DNA of 64,000 nucleotides, taken from contig NC_011772.1 of assembly GCF_000021305.1 (NCBI RefSeq), positions 5,058,001 through 5,122,000 on the forward strand, written 5' to 3'. The stretch comes from Bacillus cereus G9842 (GTDB lineage Bacteria; Bacillota; Bacilli; Bacillales; Bacillaceae_G). The stretch's first letter is position 1, and the number at the start of each line of letters is the position of its first letter. This document shows positions 1 through 7,926 of the stretch, piece by piece. The position numbers and the translations under genes were made by a program. The notes beneath the pieces are model-generated. The model had not been told where the DNA came from and ran no database searches. It was given only the letters and a program-made list of their open reading frames with translations.

Positions 1-647
1 AAAATTTCAATGATACGTTTTAATGCTTTTTTACGTGTACGAATCTTTTCAAACGGAATAATGATCTTATCTCTAAAATATAAAACTGGCTTCACTTGTA
101 ACAGACTGCCGATGAAAGCTTGCGCGCTATTTAATCGACCACCACGTTGCAAATGATGTAAATCATCAACTACAAAATAGGCGTCCATCGTTTTCTTCAT
201 TTCATCAAAACGAGCGATAATCTCTTTTGGATTCTTTCCTTCACTTGCTAACTTTGCACCTTCACGCACATAAAATCCTTGTACTTCACAACTAATTTCA
301 GAGTCATACGTATATACATCAATACCCTCTACCATCTGTCCAGCTGTTGTTGATGTTTGATATGTACCACTAATTCCACTTGATAGGTGAATACTAATAA
401 CTGCATCATAATCTTTAGCTAGTTCTTCATATAGCTCAACAAACTTTCCGATTGCTGGTTGAGAAGTTTTTGGAAGTTCCTCTTGTTCACGTACTTTCAC
501 ATAAAAATCATCTGCTGAAATTTCAGCTTCTTCTTGATAAGATTCTGTTCCAAACACAACGTTTAATGGAATCATATATATATTGAGTTCATCACGAATT
601 TGCTTCGGTATATATGCTGTACTATCAGTAACAATAGCTATTTTCAT
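1..647 (-). CDS. DegV family protein, 3' end cut by window edge
   Basis: The minus-strand frame starts at ATG 647 (MKIAIVTDSTAYIPKQI) and stays open to base 1, so the C-terminus is missing. DegV-family proteins bind fatty acids; some act as FakB subunits that present the fatty acid to a kinase for phospholipid synthesis. The N-terminal VTDSTAYIP motif and the later SIHLSSGISGTYQTS stretch, which surrounds the bound fatty-acid head group, are both visible. The gene is divergent from the yvyE homologue, an arrangement also seen in other bacilli. The specific fatty acid or partner cannot be read from the sequence. Confidence 0.88.
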   Translation of the reverse strand, partial: MKIAIVTDSTAYIPKQIRDELNIYMIPLNVVFGTESYQEEAEISADDFYVKVREQEELPKTSQPAIGKFVELYEELAKDYDAVISIHLSSGISGTYQTSTTAGQMVEGIDVYTYDSEISCEVQGFYVREGAKLASEGKNPKEIIARFDEMKKTMDAYFVVDDLHHLQRGGRLNSAQAFIGSLLQVKPVLYFRDKIIIPFEKIRTRKKALKRIIEI

Positions 648-883
648 TTTCGTACCTGCCTTATAAAAAGTTTTATTTCCTAATTTTACACGAAAACTAC
701 AAATGGTGCATCCATACAGGGAAATGCCGGTTGAAATTATACTCACCATCTCGACAAATTACAACAAAAAGATAAAATAATCACCAAAAACTTCAACGTA
801 TTTAGAAAAAATGTTTGAATATAAAAAGCCTCGCTTTTAAAATGGAAAGTACTAGTCATTTTGATAGATAGGGGCGTATACAA

Positions 884-1519
884 GTGCTATTACAATATTT
901 AACAATCAAAGACTACGGCGAACACGAAATCGTCATTCAAAAATCAAGATTTATTTGTTATATTAGCCGAGCAACGACTGAGGAAGAGGCTCAAGAATTT
1001 ATACAAAAAATAAAAAAACAACATTGGAATGCAACACATAATTGTTCCGCTTATTTAATTGGCGAACAAGATCATATTCAAAAAGCAAATGATGACGGCG
1101 AGCCTAGCGGTACAGCTGGCGTACCAATGCTAGAAGGACTTAAAAAACGTGGACTAAAAGATACCGTTGTTGTCGTAACACGCTATTTTGGTGGCATTAA
1201 ACTTGGCGCAGGTGGATTAATTCGTGCATATGGAAAGTGTACAAGCGAAGGCATTAATCATGTCGGTGTTGTCCAGCGAAAACTAATGCGTGTGATGCAA
1301 ACCGAGATTGATTACACATTACTTGGCAAAGTGGAAAATGAATTACGCAATTCAAAATATGCCATTAAAGATATACATTATCTAGAAAATGTCACATTTG
1401 ATACGTATGTTGAAGAAGACGGCAAACAAGCCTTTACAGATTGGATGATTGAATTAACAAACGGGAAATGTACAATTACAGAAGGAGATATGTTGTACTT
1501 AGAACAAGATGTTATCTAA
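884..1519 (+). CDS. yvyE: YigZ/IMPACT family protein (YvyE homologue)
   Basis: A 211-residue protein of the UPF0029/IMPACT family. The conserved N-terminal block includes SRFICYISRATTEEEAQ, then NDDGEPSGTAGVPML and TRYFGGIKLGAGGLIRAYG, the signature of the family. It ends in a smaller DUF1949-type domain (from about residue 140). The start is GTG at 884, preceded by a TAGGGGCG ribosome site. Family members bind nucleic acid or ribosome-linked factors, but the cellular role of YvyE is not settled. It is followed 80 bp later by the LCP gene, on the same strand. Confidence 0.9.
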   Translation: MLLQYLTIKDYGEHEIVIQKSRFICYISRATTEEEAQEFIQKIKKQHWNATHNCSAYLIGEQDHIQKANDDGEPSGTAGVPMLEGLKKRGLKDTVVVVTRYFGGIKLGAGGLIRAYGKCTSEGINHVGVVQRKLMRVMQTEIDYTLLGKVENELRNSKYAIKDIHYLENVTFDTYVEEDGKQAFTDWMIELTNGKCTITEGDMLYLEQDVI

Positions 1520-1601
1520 GCATAACTCTTTTATCACCTTTAAAGATTAATGTAGTGAATTACTTCCCTACAAATGAACTAACGAACTAAGGAGATTATA
1601 T

Positions 1602-2720
1602 ATGGAAGAACGTTATTATCATCTCCAAAATAGCAGAATAAAAAAGAAACGAAGAAGGAAACTTTTCTTCTTCCTTATTTTCGCATTTTTATTTGGCAGT
1701 ATAGGAGTTTATGTGTTAAATTCTTACTCTTCTCTTATGGGGATGTATAGTGGTTTTACTCGTGAAAAATCGGATTTAAGAAACAAAGATGTAGAAATTA
1801 CAAAGGAACCTTTTACAATTCTCATTATGGGTATAGAAGATTATGCGACAGACGGTCAAAATGGTCGTACAGACTCATTAATGTTTGCAACAGTCAACCC
1901 GAAAACGCAAAAGATTTCACTTATGAGTATTCCTCGTGATTCTCGAGTTACAATTGTTGGTAAAAATAAAGAAGACAAAATTAACGCTGCCCATGCTTAC
2001 GGCGGAGAAGAAATGGCAATCAAAACTGTCGAAGGCTTTCTAAAAGTTCCTGTAGACCATTATCTTAAAATTGATTTCCAAGGCTTTAAAGGTATCGTTG
2101 ATGCTGTTGGCGGTGTTACTGTTGACGTACCCTTCGATTTCTGGGAGCGCTCTGACGTGGATTACTACAAAAAAATTCAATTTAAGCAAGGACAGCAAAA
2201 CTTAAACGGTGAAGAAGCACTTGCTTACGTCCGTATGCGAAAGCAAGATCCAAATGGCGATTATGGTCGAGCTGCTAGACAAAGACAATTACTGGCCGCT
2301 GTTGCTCATAAACTAAACTCCACATCTACTGTATTTAAAATTAAAGATTTAACGGCTGTCGTTGGAAAATATATAAAAACCGACATTCCTATTTCAGACG
2401 GACTTGCTCTTTACAATAAAATTTCTGGATTTGATCCTTCTACAATGCAAACGTTAAAGCTTGAAGGCGAAGACAAAAAGGTAGGCGGTATTTATTACTT
2501 CCTTCCAGATCCAATCAGTGTAGAAACGGTGCGTAACGAAATTGAAAAAGAATTAGGAGAAAAAGCAAAAAATCCAACTACAAAAAACAACTCAAATCCT
2601 GATTCAAATTCAAGTTCTAACGAACAAACAAAAAAAGAAACAAACCAAAATAAAACACCAACTGATCCGCCACCTTCTACAAATGCTCATGCAGAGTGGA
2701 TTATGCGCAATCAGCCATAA
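1602..2720 (+). CDS. LytR-CpsA-Psr (LCP) family cell-wall polymer ligase
   Basis: 372 residues. A basic cytoplasmic tail (KKKRRRK) precedes one membrane anchor at about residues 20-42, followed by an extracellular LCP domain (about 75-240). LCP enzymes move undecaprenyl-diphosphate-linked teichoic acid or polysaccharide onto peptidoglycan. Hallmarks seen are GRTDSLMFATVNP, ISLMSIPRDSRV, and the arginine-rich YVRMRKQDPNGDYGRAARQ that binds the pyrophosphate. The tail from about residue 315 is a low-complexity Asn/Ser/Lys/Thr/Pro segment, probably in the wall. AAGGAG precedes ATG 1602. mnaA, ugd and tagO downstream supply precursors of such polymers. Which of the several B. cereus LCP paralogues this is cannot be decided here. 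Confidence 0.93.
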   Translation: MEERYYHLQNSRIKKKRRRKLFFFLIFAFLFGSIGVYVLNSYSSLMGMYSGFTREKSDLRNKDVEITKEPFTILIMGIEDYATDGQNGRTDSLMFATVNPKTQKISLMSIPRDSRVTIVGKNKEDKINAAHAYGGEEMAIKTVEGFLKVPVDHYLKIDFQGFKGIVDAVGGVTVDVPFDFWERSDVDYYKKIQFKQGQQNLNGEEALAYVRMRKQDPNGDYGRAARQRQLLAAVAHKLNSTSTVFKIKDLTAVVGKYIKTDIPISDGLALYNKISGFDPSTMQTLKLEGEDKKVGGIYYFLPDPISVETVRNEIEKELGEKAKNPTTKNNSNPDSNSSSNEQTKKETNQNKTPTDPPPSTNAHAEWIMRNQP

Positions 2721-2721
2721 C

Positions 2722-2756
2722 AAAAAGGCCCAATCTATCCGATTGGGCCTTTTTTA
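2722..2756. terminator. Bidirectional intrinsic terminator between LCP gene and mnaA
   Basis: GGCCCAATC and GATTGGGCC form a 9-bp stem (2727-2735 with 2741-2749), flanked by A5 on the left and T6 on the right, so it can end transcripts arriving from both convergent genes. Confidence 0.9.
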
Positions 2757-2757
2757 T

Positions 2758-3873
2758 TTACTTATTAAAGTGTTGTAAAATTGCTTCTACAATACGCTCT
2801 GATGCACGACCATCACCGTAAGGATTAGATGCTTTCGCCATCTTATCATGAGCTTCTTTATCTGATAACAACTCATCAGCAAGACCAAAGATTGTCTCTT
2901 CGTCTGTTCCTGCTAATTTCAGCGTACCTGCTTCAATACCTTCAGGGCGCTCTGTTGTATCACGAAGAACAAGAACTGGTACCCCAAGTGATGGAGCTTC
3001 TTCTTGTACACCACCAGAATCCGTTAACATTAAGTATGAACGAGCTGCAACATTGTGGAAATCAATTACATCTAGCGGCTCAATTAAATGAATACGGTTA
3101 TGTTCACCTAAAATTTCATTTGCTATTTCACGAACAACAGGGTTCATATGAACAGGGTACACAACTTGTACATCTTCATGCTTATCAACAAGACGCTTAA
3201 TTGCACGGAACATATTACGCATCGGTTCACCTAAGTTTTCACGACGGTGAGCTGTCATAAGTACAAGACGATCATTTCCAAGTTTCTCTAGTACAGGATG
3301 ACTATATGTTTCTTTTACAGTCGTTTGTAGCGCGTCAATCGCTGTATTTCCTGTGATGAAAATACGTGACTCATCTTTATTTTCCTTCTGTAAGTTCGTT
3401 GCTGATTTTGCTGTTGGTGAGAAATGAAGATCCGCCATTACACCTGTTAATTGACGATTCATCTCTTCTGGGTATGGAGAATACTTATCCCACGTACGAA
3501 GGCCCGCCTCAACATGACCTACTGGAATTTGATTATAAAAAGCAGCTAAGCTTGCAATAAATGTTGTTGTTGTATCACCATGTACAAGTACAATATCCGG
3601 CTTCGCTTCTTTCATTACTTTATCCAAACCTTCTAAGCCACGCGTTGTAACATCAATTAAAGTTTGGCGGTCTTTCATGATATTTAAATCGAAATCTGGC
3701 GTAATTCCAAAGATACTTAATACTTGGTCTAACATTTGGCGATGTTGTGCTGTTACAGTCACAATCGATTCAATTTTTTCTGGGTGTTTTTGCAACTCTA
3801 ATACAAGAGGTGCCATTTTAATTGCTTCTGGACGTGTCCCGAAAATTGTCATTACTTTTAAACGTTCAGTCAT
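2758..3873 (-). CDS. mnaA: UDP-N-acetylglucosamine 2-epimerase (non-hydrolysing)
   Basis: 371 residues, the normal length of the WecB/MnaA family. It interconverts UDP-GlcNAc and UDP-ManNAc in the cytoplasm; ManNAc feeds wall teichoic-acid linkage units and, in the B. cereus group, the secondary cell-wall polysaccharide. The N-terminal GTRPEAIKMAPL, HVEAGLRT, and the C-terminal DSGGVQEEAPSLGVPVLVLR and TERPEG are all family signatures. The gene is convergent with the LCP gene and shares its terminator. B. anthracis has two such enzymes; the position near tagO suggests the gneY-type copy, but that is inferred from memory of gene order. Confidence 0.95.
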   Translation of the reverse strand: MTERLKVMTIFGTRPEAIKMAPLVLELQKHPEKIESIVTVTAQHRQMLDQVLSIFGITPDFDLNIMKDRQTLIDVTTRGLEGLDKVMKEAKPDIVLVHGDTTTTFIASLAAFYNQIPVGHVEAGLRTWDKYSPYPEEMNRQLTGVMADLHFSPTAKSATNLQKENKDESRIFITGNTAIDALQTTVKETYSHPVLEKLGNDRLVLMTAHRRENLGEPMRNMFRAIKRLVDKHEDVQVVYPVHMNPVVREIANEILGEHNRIHLIEPLDVIDFHNVAARSYLMLTDSGGVQEEAPSLGVPVLVLRDTTERPEGIEAGTLKLAGTDEETIFGLADELLSDKEAHDKMAKASNPYGDGRASERIVEAILQHFNK

Positions 3874-3947
3874 GTGATTGCCTCTTTTCTTTCACTAATT
3901 ACAGCTTCTATTATGACATATAAAAATATGTATGAGTACATCCCTTT

Positions 3948-5273
3948 TTAACGCATAACAGAAACTTTTCTATTACAAATACTTTTTCTTCCCACCGAGT
4001 AATAATCTATCTTTTGTTTCTTAACATCTTCATCAGTATAACAATTTCTCCCATCAAATAAAATAGGCTCCCTCATAAGTTGTACGTACTTTTCTAACGG
4101 ATAAGTTTGAATATCTTCCCATTCTGTTACGATAAAAACCGCACTCGCATCTCTAATCGATTCATCTATACATCTACTATATTGTATAGCATCTCCAAAT
4201 ATATTTTTCACATATTGAATTGCTTTTGGGTCGTAAAGAACAATATCTGCACCTATATTAATTAATGCTTCTATTATAATAAGAGATGATGCCTCTCTAA
4301 TATCATCCGTATTCGGTTTAAAGGATGCGCCAAGAACTGCAATCCGCTTTTTATTCATGTTCATGACTTTTTTCGCTTTTTCAATCAATAGCAGTTGTTG
4401 CTTATTATTTACTTCAATAACCGCTTTTAACAAACGAAAATCATGAGCAACATTTCCCGCAATTTGCACCAGCGCTTTCGTATCTTTTGGAAAACATGAT
4501 CCCCCGTATCCAATACCTGCATTTAAAAAAGATGCACCGATCCTCTTATCCATTCCCATCCCTTTAGCAACATCCAATACATTTGCGCCTACCTTCTCAC
4601 ATATATTTGAAATTTCATTAATGAAACTAATCTTTGTAGCTAAAAAGGCATTCGACGCGTATTTAATCATCTCTGCACTTTTAATATCTGTAACATACGT
4701 TTCTAAGCGTAATTCGCTATACAAACTCTTTACTCTTCTTGCTACTTCCTCACTATCTGCTCCAATTACAATACGATCTCCATGAAAGAAATCATAAATA
4801 CCTGAACCTTCACGCAAAAACTCTGGATTCGATACGATATGTAATGTATATCTCCCCTTTAACTCCTCCTCAATCCATCCTTTCATTACATCATTTGTAC
4901 CTACTGGAACTGTACTTTTCGTAACAACAATAATATCGTTCGTCGCATATACTCCAATATCATTACAAGCACTCTGAATATATGTTAAATCCGCCGTCCC
5001 ATCTAATAAAGGTGGTGTTCCAACTGCAATAAATATAAACTCTACATCCTCAAACGCCTCTTCTTTATTTGATGTGAAAGTTAAAGCATTATTCTCATAT
5101 GCATGATTTATTAATTCATGTAATCTAACCTCATAAATAGGTAAATCCCCTTGTTTTATCCGTTCAATTTTCTCATCATCTATATCAAAACATGTAACTG
5201 AATGCCCCAACTTTGCCAATCCTACTCCTGTAATCAATCCAACATATCCAGTACCTACTATCGTAATTTTCAT
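3948..5273 (-). CDS. UDP-glucose 6-dehydrogenase family protein
   Basis: 441 residues. The NAD-binding N-terminus reads MKITIVGTGYVGLITGVG, followed by the central FPKDTKAL segment with the catalytic cysteine (GYGGSCFPKDTKAL) and a C-terminal UDP-binding domain (AVLGASFKPNTDDIREA). It oxidises UDP-glucose, or a related UDP-sugar, to the uronic acid in two NAD-dependent steps, as do TuaD and Ugd. Lys-Pro-Asn-Thr-Asp-Asp-Ile-Arg in the last domain is typical. The gene sits 74 bp upstream of mnaA on the same strand, so the two may be co-transcribed. The exact sugar (Glc versus ManNAc or GlcNAc dehydrogenation) is not proven by sequence alone. Confidence 0.9.
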   Translation of the reverse strand: MKITIVGTGYVGLITGVGLAKLGHSVTCFDIDDEKIERIKQGDLPIYEVRLHELINHAYENNALTFTSNKEEAFEDVEFIFIAVGTPPLLDGTADLTYIQSACNDIGVYATNDIIVVTKSTVPVGTNDVMKGWIEEELKGRYTLHIVSNPEFLREGSGIYDFFHGDRIVIGADSEEVARRVKSLYSELRLETYVTDIKSAEMIKYASNAFLATKISFINEISNICEKVGANVLDVAKGMGMDKRIGASFLNAGIGYGGSCFPKDTKALVQIAGNVAHDFRLLKAVIEVNNKQQLLLIEKAKKVMNMNKKRIAVLGASFKPNTDDIREASSLIIIEALINIGADIVLYDPKAIQYVKNIFGDAIQYSRCIDESIRDASAVFIVTEWEDIQTYPLEKYVQLMREPILFDGRNCYTDEDVKKQKIDYYSVGRKSICNRKVSVMR

Positions 5274-5810
5274 TTCCTTTTCGCACAGGAATATACAATA
5301 GAAAAGATATGAAATATAGAATTCTCCCTGCGCTTCCCCCTCTCACATTAAAAATGAGAAAACTCTTTTCCTTTTTCATTATATGAATTACTTCCCTCAT
5401 TCTTTTTAAAGTTTTTGTAAAATTAAATGCACTATAATATAAAGTGAAACTTAATCATTGGGAATCCAGTTACCAGCTCACTCCAGATAAATTCCCACAT
5501 TTTAACACGAGACTTACTCATTTCTACGTGTAACACTTATAATACTGAACTAAAAGTATTCACTATCGAAGAAAAAGAGGAAATGTCATATTCCAAAGTC
5601 CAGTACGATTAACCTTCTTATATGATTCAATATTCTATATACAATTGTCATATATTCTATCCGCTTCCATTAACCGTAAAAAGAAAAAAAGATTGAATTC
5701 TAATCTTTTTGTGATACCATATGTTATGAGCCTGTAAATAAACATCATAATTTTCAGATAAATATATTTCCAAAAAAAAATTACGTTAGACTATAAAGGG
5801 TGGGGTATTA
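5274..5810. other. Gene-free stretch between ugd and tagO, with a possible bcr1 relic
   Basis: 537 bp between divergent genes. It must hold both promoters. At 5440-5465 it reads ATATAAAGTGAAACTTAATC followed by TTGGGAAT, close to the left end of bcr1, and ATTCCCA at 5489-5495 could be the other stem arm, so this may be a decayed copy. A small AAAGATT/AATCTTT hairpin followed by T5 lies near 5686-5712. No credible ORF is seen; the open frame at 5185-5400 overlaps ugd and has no family features. Confidence 0.4.
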
Positions 5811-6884
5811 ATGGACTCACAAGTGATTTATGCCATTTTGGCATCTTTCATCACTGTACTCGTCGTTACTCCTTTAGTTATTAAATTAGCTTTTAAAATA
5901 GGAGCGACAGATAAGCCAAACGCACGTAAAGTGCACCAAAAGATTATGCCACGTCTTGGCGGGTTAGCAATCTTTATCGGTGTAGCTGTAGGATTTGTTG
6001 TCGGCGGCTTATATGAGCAAAGAATGTTATCGATAACGCTAGGTGCGATTATCATTGTAATCATCGGAATTTTAGATGATATGTACGAGTTATCTGCGAG
6101 AGTAAAATTCGGTGGACAACTGTTAGTTGCCATTATGATTGTAAAAAGTGGATTATTAGTGCAAGTATTATATATCCCATTCCTTGGGGATACTGAACTT
6201 GGATGGCTTGCTTATCCAATTACAGTATTTTGGCTTGTAGGTATTACGAATGCAATCAACTTAATTGACGGCTTAGATGGATTATCTGCTGGGATTTCAT
6301 CTATCGTACTTGCAACGCTAGCATATATGGCCTTCACTAGCCCATGGGGTACTGGAACAGCGATTATCTTGCCACTCGCATTAATTATATTAGCAAGTAC
6401 AATTGGATTTTTATTCTACAACTTCCATCCAGCAAAAATTTTCATGGGAGATACAGGAGCACTATTTTTAGGATACTGTATTTCTGTTATATCGTTACTT
6501 GGATTATACAAAAGTGTAACGTTATTCAGTTTTATTGTTCCAATTATCATTTTAGGTGTACCTATATTTGATACGATATTTGCAATCATCCGTCGTATCG
6601 TAAATAAAAAACCTATTTCAGCACCAGATAAATCGCATTTACATCACCGCTTACTTGCAATGGGATTCTCTCATCGCAAAACGGTACTAATAATATACGC
6701 ATTCGGTATTTTCTTTAGTGTAAATGCCATTATTTTCACTAGTGCAACGTTATGGTTATCCATTATTCTTCTTTTCGCTTTGATTTTCTTCACAGAAATC
6801 ATTGCTGAAATAATCGGGCTTGTACATGAACGTTACAAACCACTTATTTCCTTTTATAAAAAAGTGAAAAAACGCGAAGACTAA
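5811..6884 (+). CDS. tagO: Undecaprenyl-phosphate GlcNAc-1-phosphate transferase
   Basis: 357 residues, polytopic (about 10-11 membrane helices) throughout, of the WecA/TagO family. It transfers GlcNAc-1-P from UDP-GlcNAc to undecaprenyl phosphate, the first membrane step for wall teichoic acid and secondary wall polysaccharides. Diagnostic cytoplasmic-loop motifs are present: DKPNARKVHQKIMPRLGG near residue 25, ILDDMYELS, NLIDGLDGLSAG, KIFMGDTGALFLGY and the His-box HLHHRLLAMG. The ATG at 5811 follows GGGTGGGG. With the LCP ligase, mnaA and ugd nearby it makes a coherent envelope-polymer neighbourhood. Confidence 0.95.
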   Translation: MDSQVIYAILASFITVLVVTPLVIKLAFKIGATDKPNARKVHQKIMPRLGGLAIFIGVAVGFVVGGLYEQRMLSITLGAIIIVIIGILDDMYELSARVKFGGQLLVAIMIVKSGLLVQVLYIPFLGDTELGWLAYPITVFWLVGITNAINLIDGLDGLSAGISSIVLATLAYMAFTSPWGTGTAIILPLALIILASTIGFLFYNFHPAKIFMGDTGALFLGYCISVISLLGLYKSVTLFSFIVPIIILGVPIFDTIFAIIRRIVNKKPISAPDKSHLHHRLLAMGFSHRKTVLIIYAFGIFFSVNAIIFTSATLWLSIILLFALIFFTEIIAEIIGLVHERYKPLISFYKKVKKRED

Positions 6885-6920
6885 TTGTAGTATAGCCTTT
6901 ACCATTATGAAATATTCAAA

Positions 6921-6957
6921 TAGCACCCTCTTTCTTATAAGAGGATGCTATTTTTTT
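6921..6957 (+). terminator. Terminator after tagO
   Basis: TAGCACCCTCTT and AAGAGGATGCTA pair with one mismatch and are followed by T7. Confidence 0.85.
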
Positions 6958-7084
6958 ATTCATTATTTTACATTTCCAAAATATAGATTGTTTGAGAGTT
7001 CCTCTATTGGAGAAAGATATACATAATAAGAAACGTATCAAGTTTTCTTTTTACATCTTGATTGTCAAACTGAGGGTGAATGTT

Positions 7085-7822
7085 ATGATCAAGCGAGTAT
7101 TGCAATGTATTATTTTATTTTTAACCATTACTATGTACGCATCATCTAATACTGAAGCAACAACTGTTATTCCTGCTGAATATCATCCAAATACTGAAAC
7201 GACCTCTCCTACACAAAAAATTGCGTACTTAACATTTGATGACGGGCCAAACAAATATACTACACAAATTTTAAACATCTTAAAAGAAAAGAACGGAAAA
7301 GCAACTTTCTTTGTTATTGGCGGAAAAGTGCCACATTACACAAAAACGATGCAAAGATTAATTAAAGAAGGACATTATATCGGTCTCCACAGCATGTCAC
7401 ATGATGTAAAACGCCTTTACACTGGTGACCCTTCCACTTTAATTGCAGAAATGGAGCAAACACAAAGCATTGTCCAGCAAGTTACGAAATTAAATACACA
7501 TCTCGTTCGCGTTCCATATGGTAGTATGCCTTACTTAAAAAAGAATTACCGTGACGCACTTGTATCGGCCCAGTATAAAATGTGGGATTGGACAATCGAT
7601 ACATACGACTGGAAAAGCTATGACAATCCTTCTGCCATACTCGAAAGAGTACGTAATCAAAGTGATGAACAAGTAGAAGTCATTTTAATGCATGATTCGA
7701 GTGTAACCGTACAAATACTGCCAAAAGTAATTGATTATTTACAGTCACAAGGATACAAACTTCTTCCCTATAATCCTTCTTCTCATCTCAAGGTAAATTT
7801 TTGGAAAGACACAAGATTGTAA
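7085..7822 (+). CDS. Secreted polysaccharide deacetylase (NodB family)
   Basis: 245 residues from ATG 7085, chosen because GAGGGTGA sits just before it and a signal peptide starts there; an upstream TTG at 6992 lengthens the frame but would bury the signal. The NodB domain shows TFDDGPNKYT (metal Asp and catalytic base), HSMSHD (the two metal histidines), RVPYGS, WTIDTYDW and ILMHDSS. Such enzymes remove N- or O-acetyl groups from peptidoglycan, chitin or wall polysaccharide. The RVPYG motif has Val where RPPYG is usual. The substrate is unknown; the envelope neighbourhood favours a wall polymer. Confidence 0.9.
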   Translation: MIKRVLQCIILFLTITMYASSNTEATTVIPAEYHPNTETTSPTQKIAYLTFDDGPNKYTTQILNILKEKNGKATFFVIGGKVPHYTKTMQRLIKEGHYIGLHSMSHDVKRLYTGDPSTLIAEMEQTQSIVQQVTKLNTHLVRVPYGSMPYLKKNYRDALVSAQYKMWDWTIDTYDWKSYDNPSAILERVRNQSDEQVEVILMHDSSVTVQILPKVIDYLQSQGYKLLPYNPSSHLKVNFWKDTRL

Positions 7823-7858
7823 CAGCTTTAGTGCCTATGTGCTAAAGCTGTTTTATTT
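7821..7858 (+). terminator. Terminator after the deacetylase gene
   Basis: AACAGCTTTAG and CTAAAGCTGTT form an 11-bp stem followed by TTATTTTT. Confidence 0.88.
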
Positions 7859-7926
7859 TTCTCTTCCCACCCTTCCCATTTTTGTGTAAAATTTTAAATA
7901 GTGATGAAGTTTCGAGGTGAATAGAA

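Noticed and set aside
2829..3877. Several plus-strand open frames opposite mnaA
   Set aside because: Shadows of mnaA with no family likeness.
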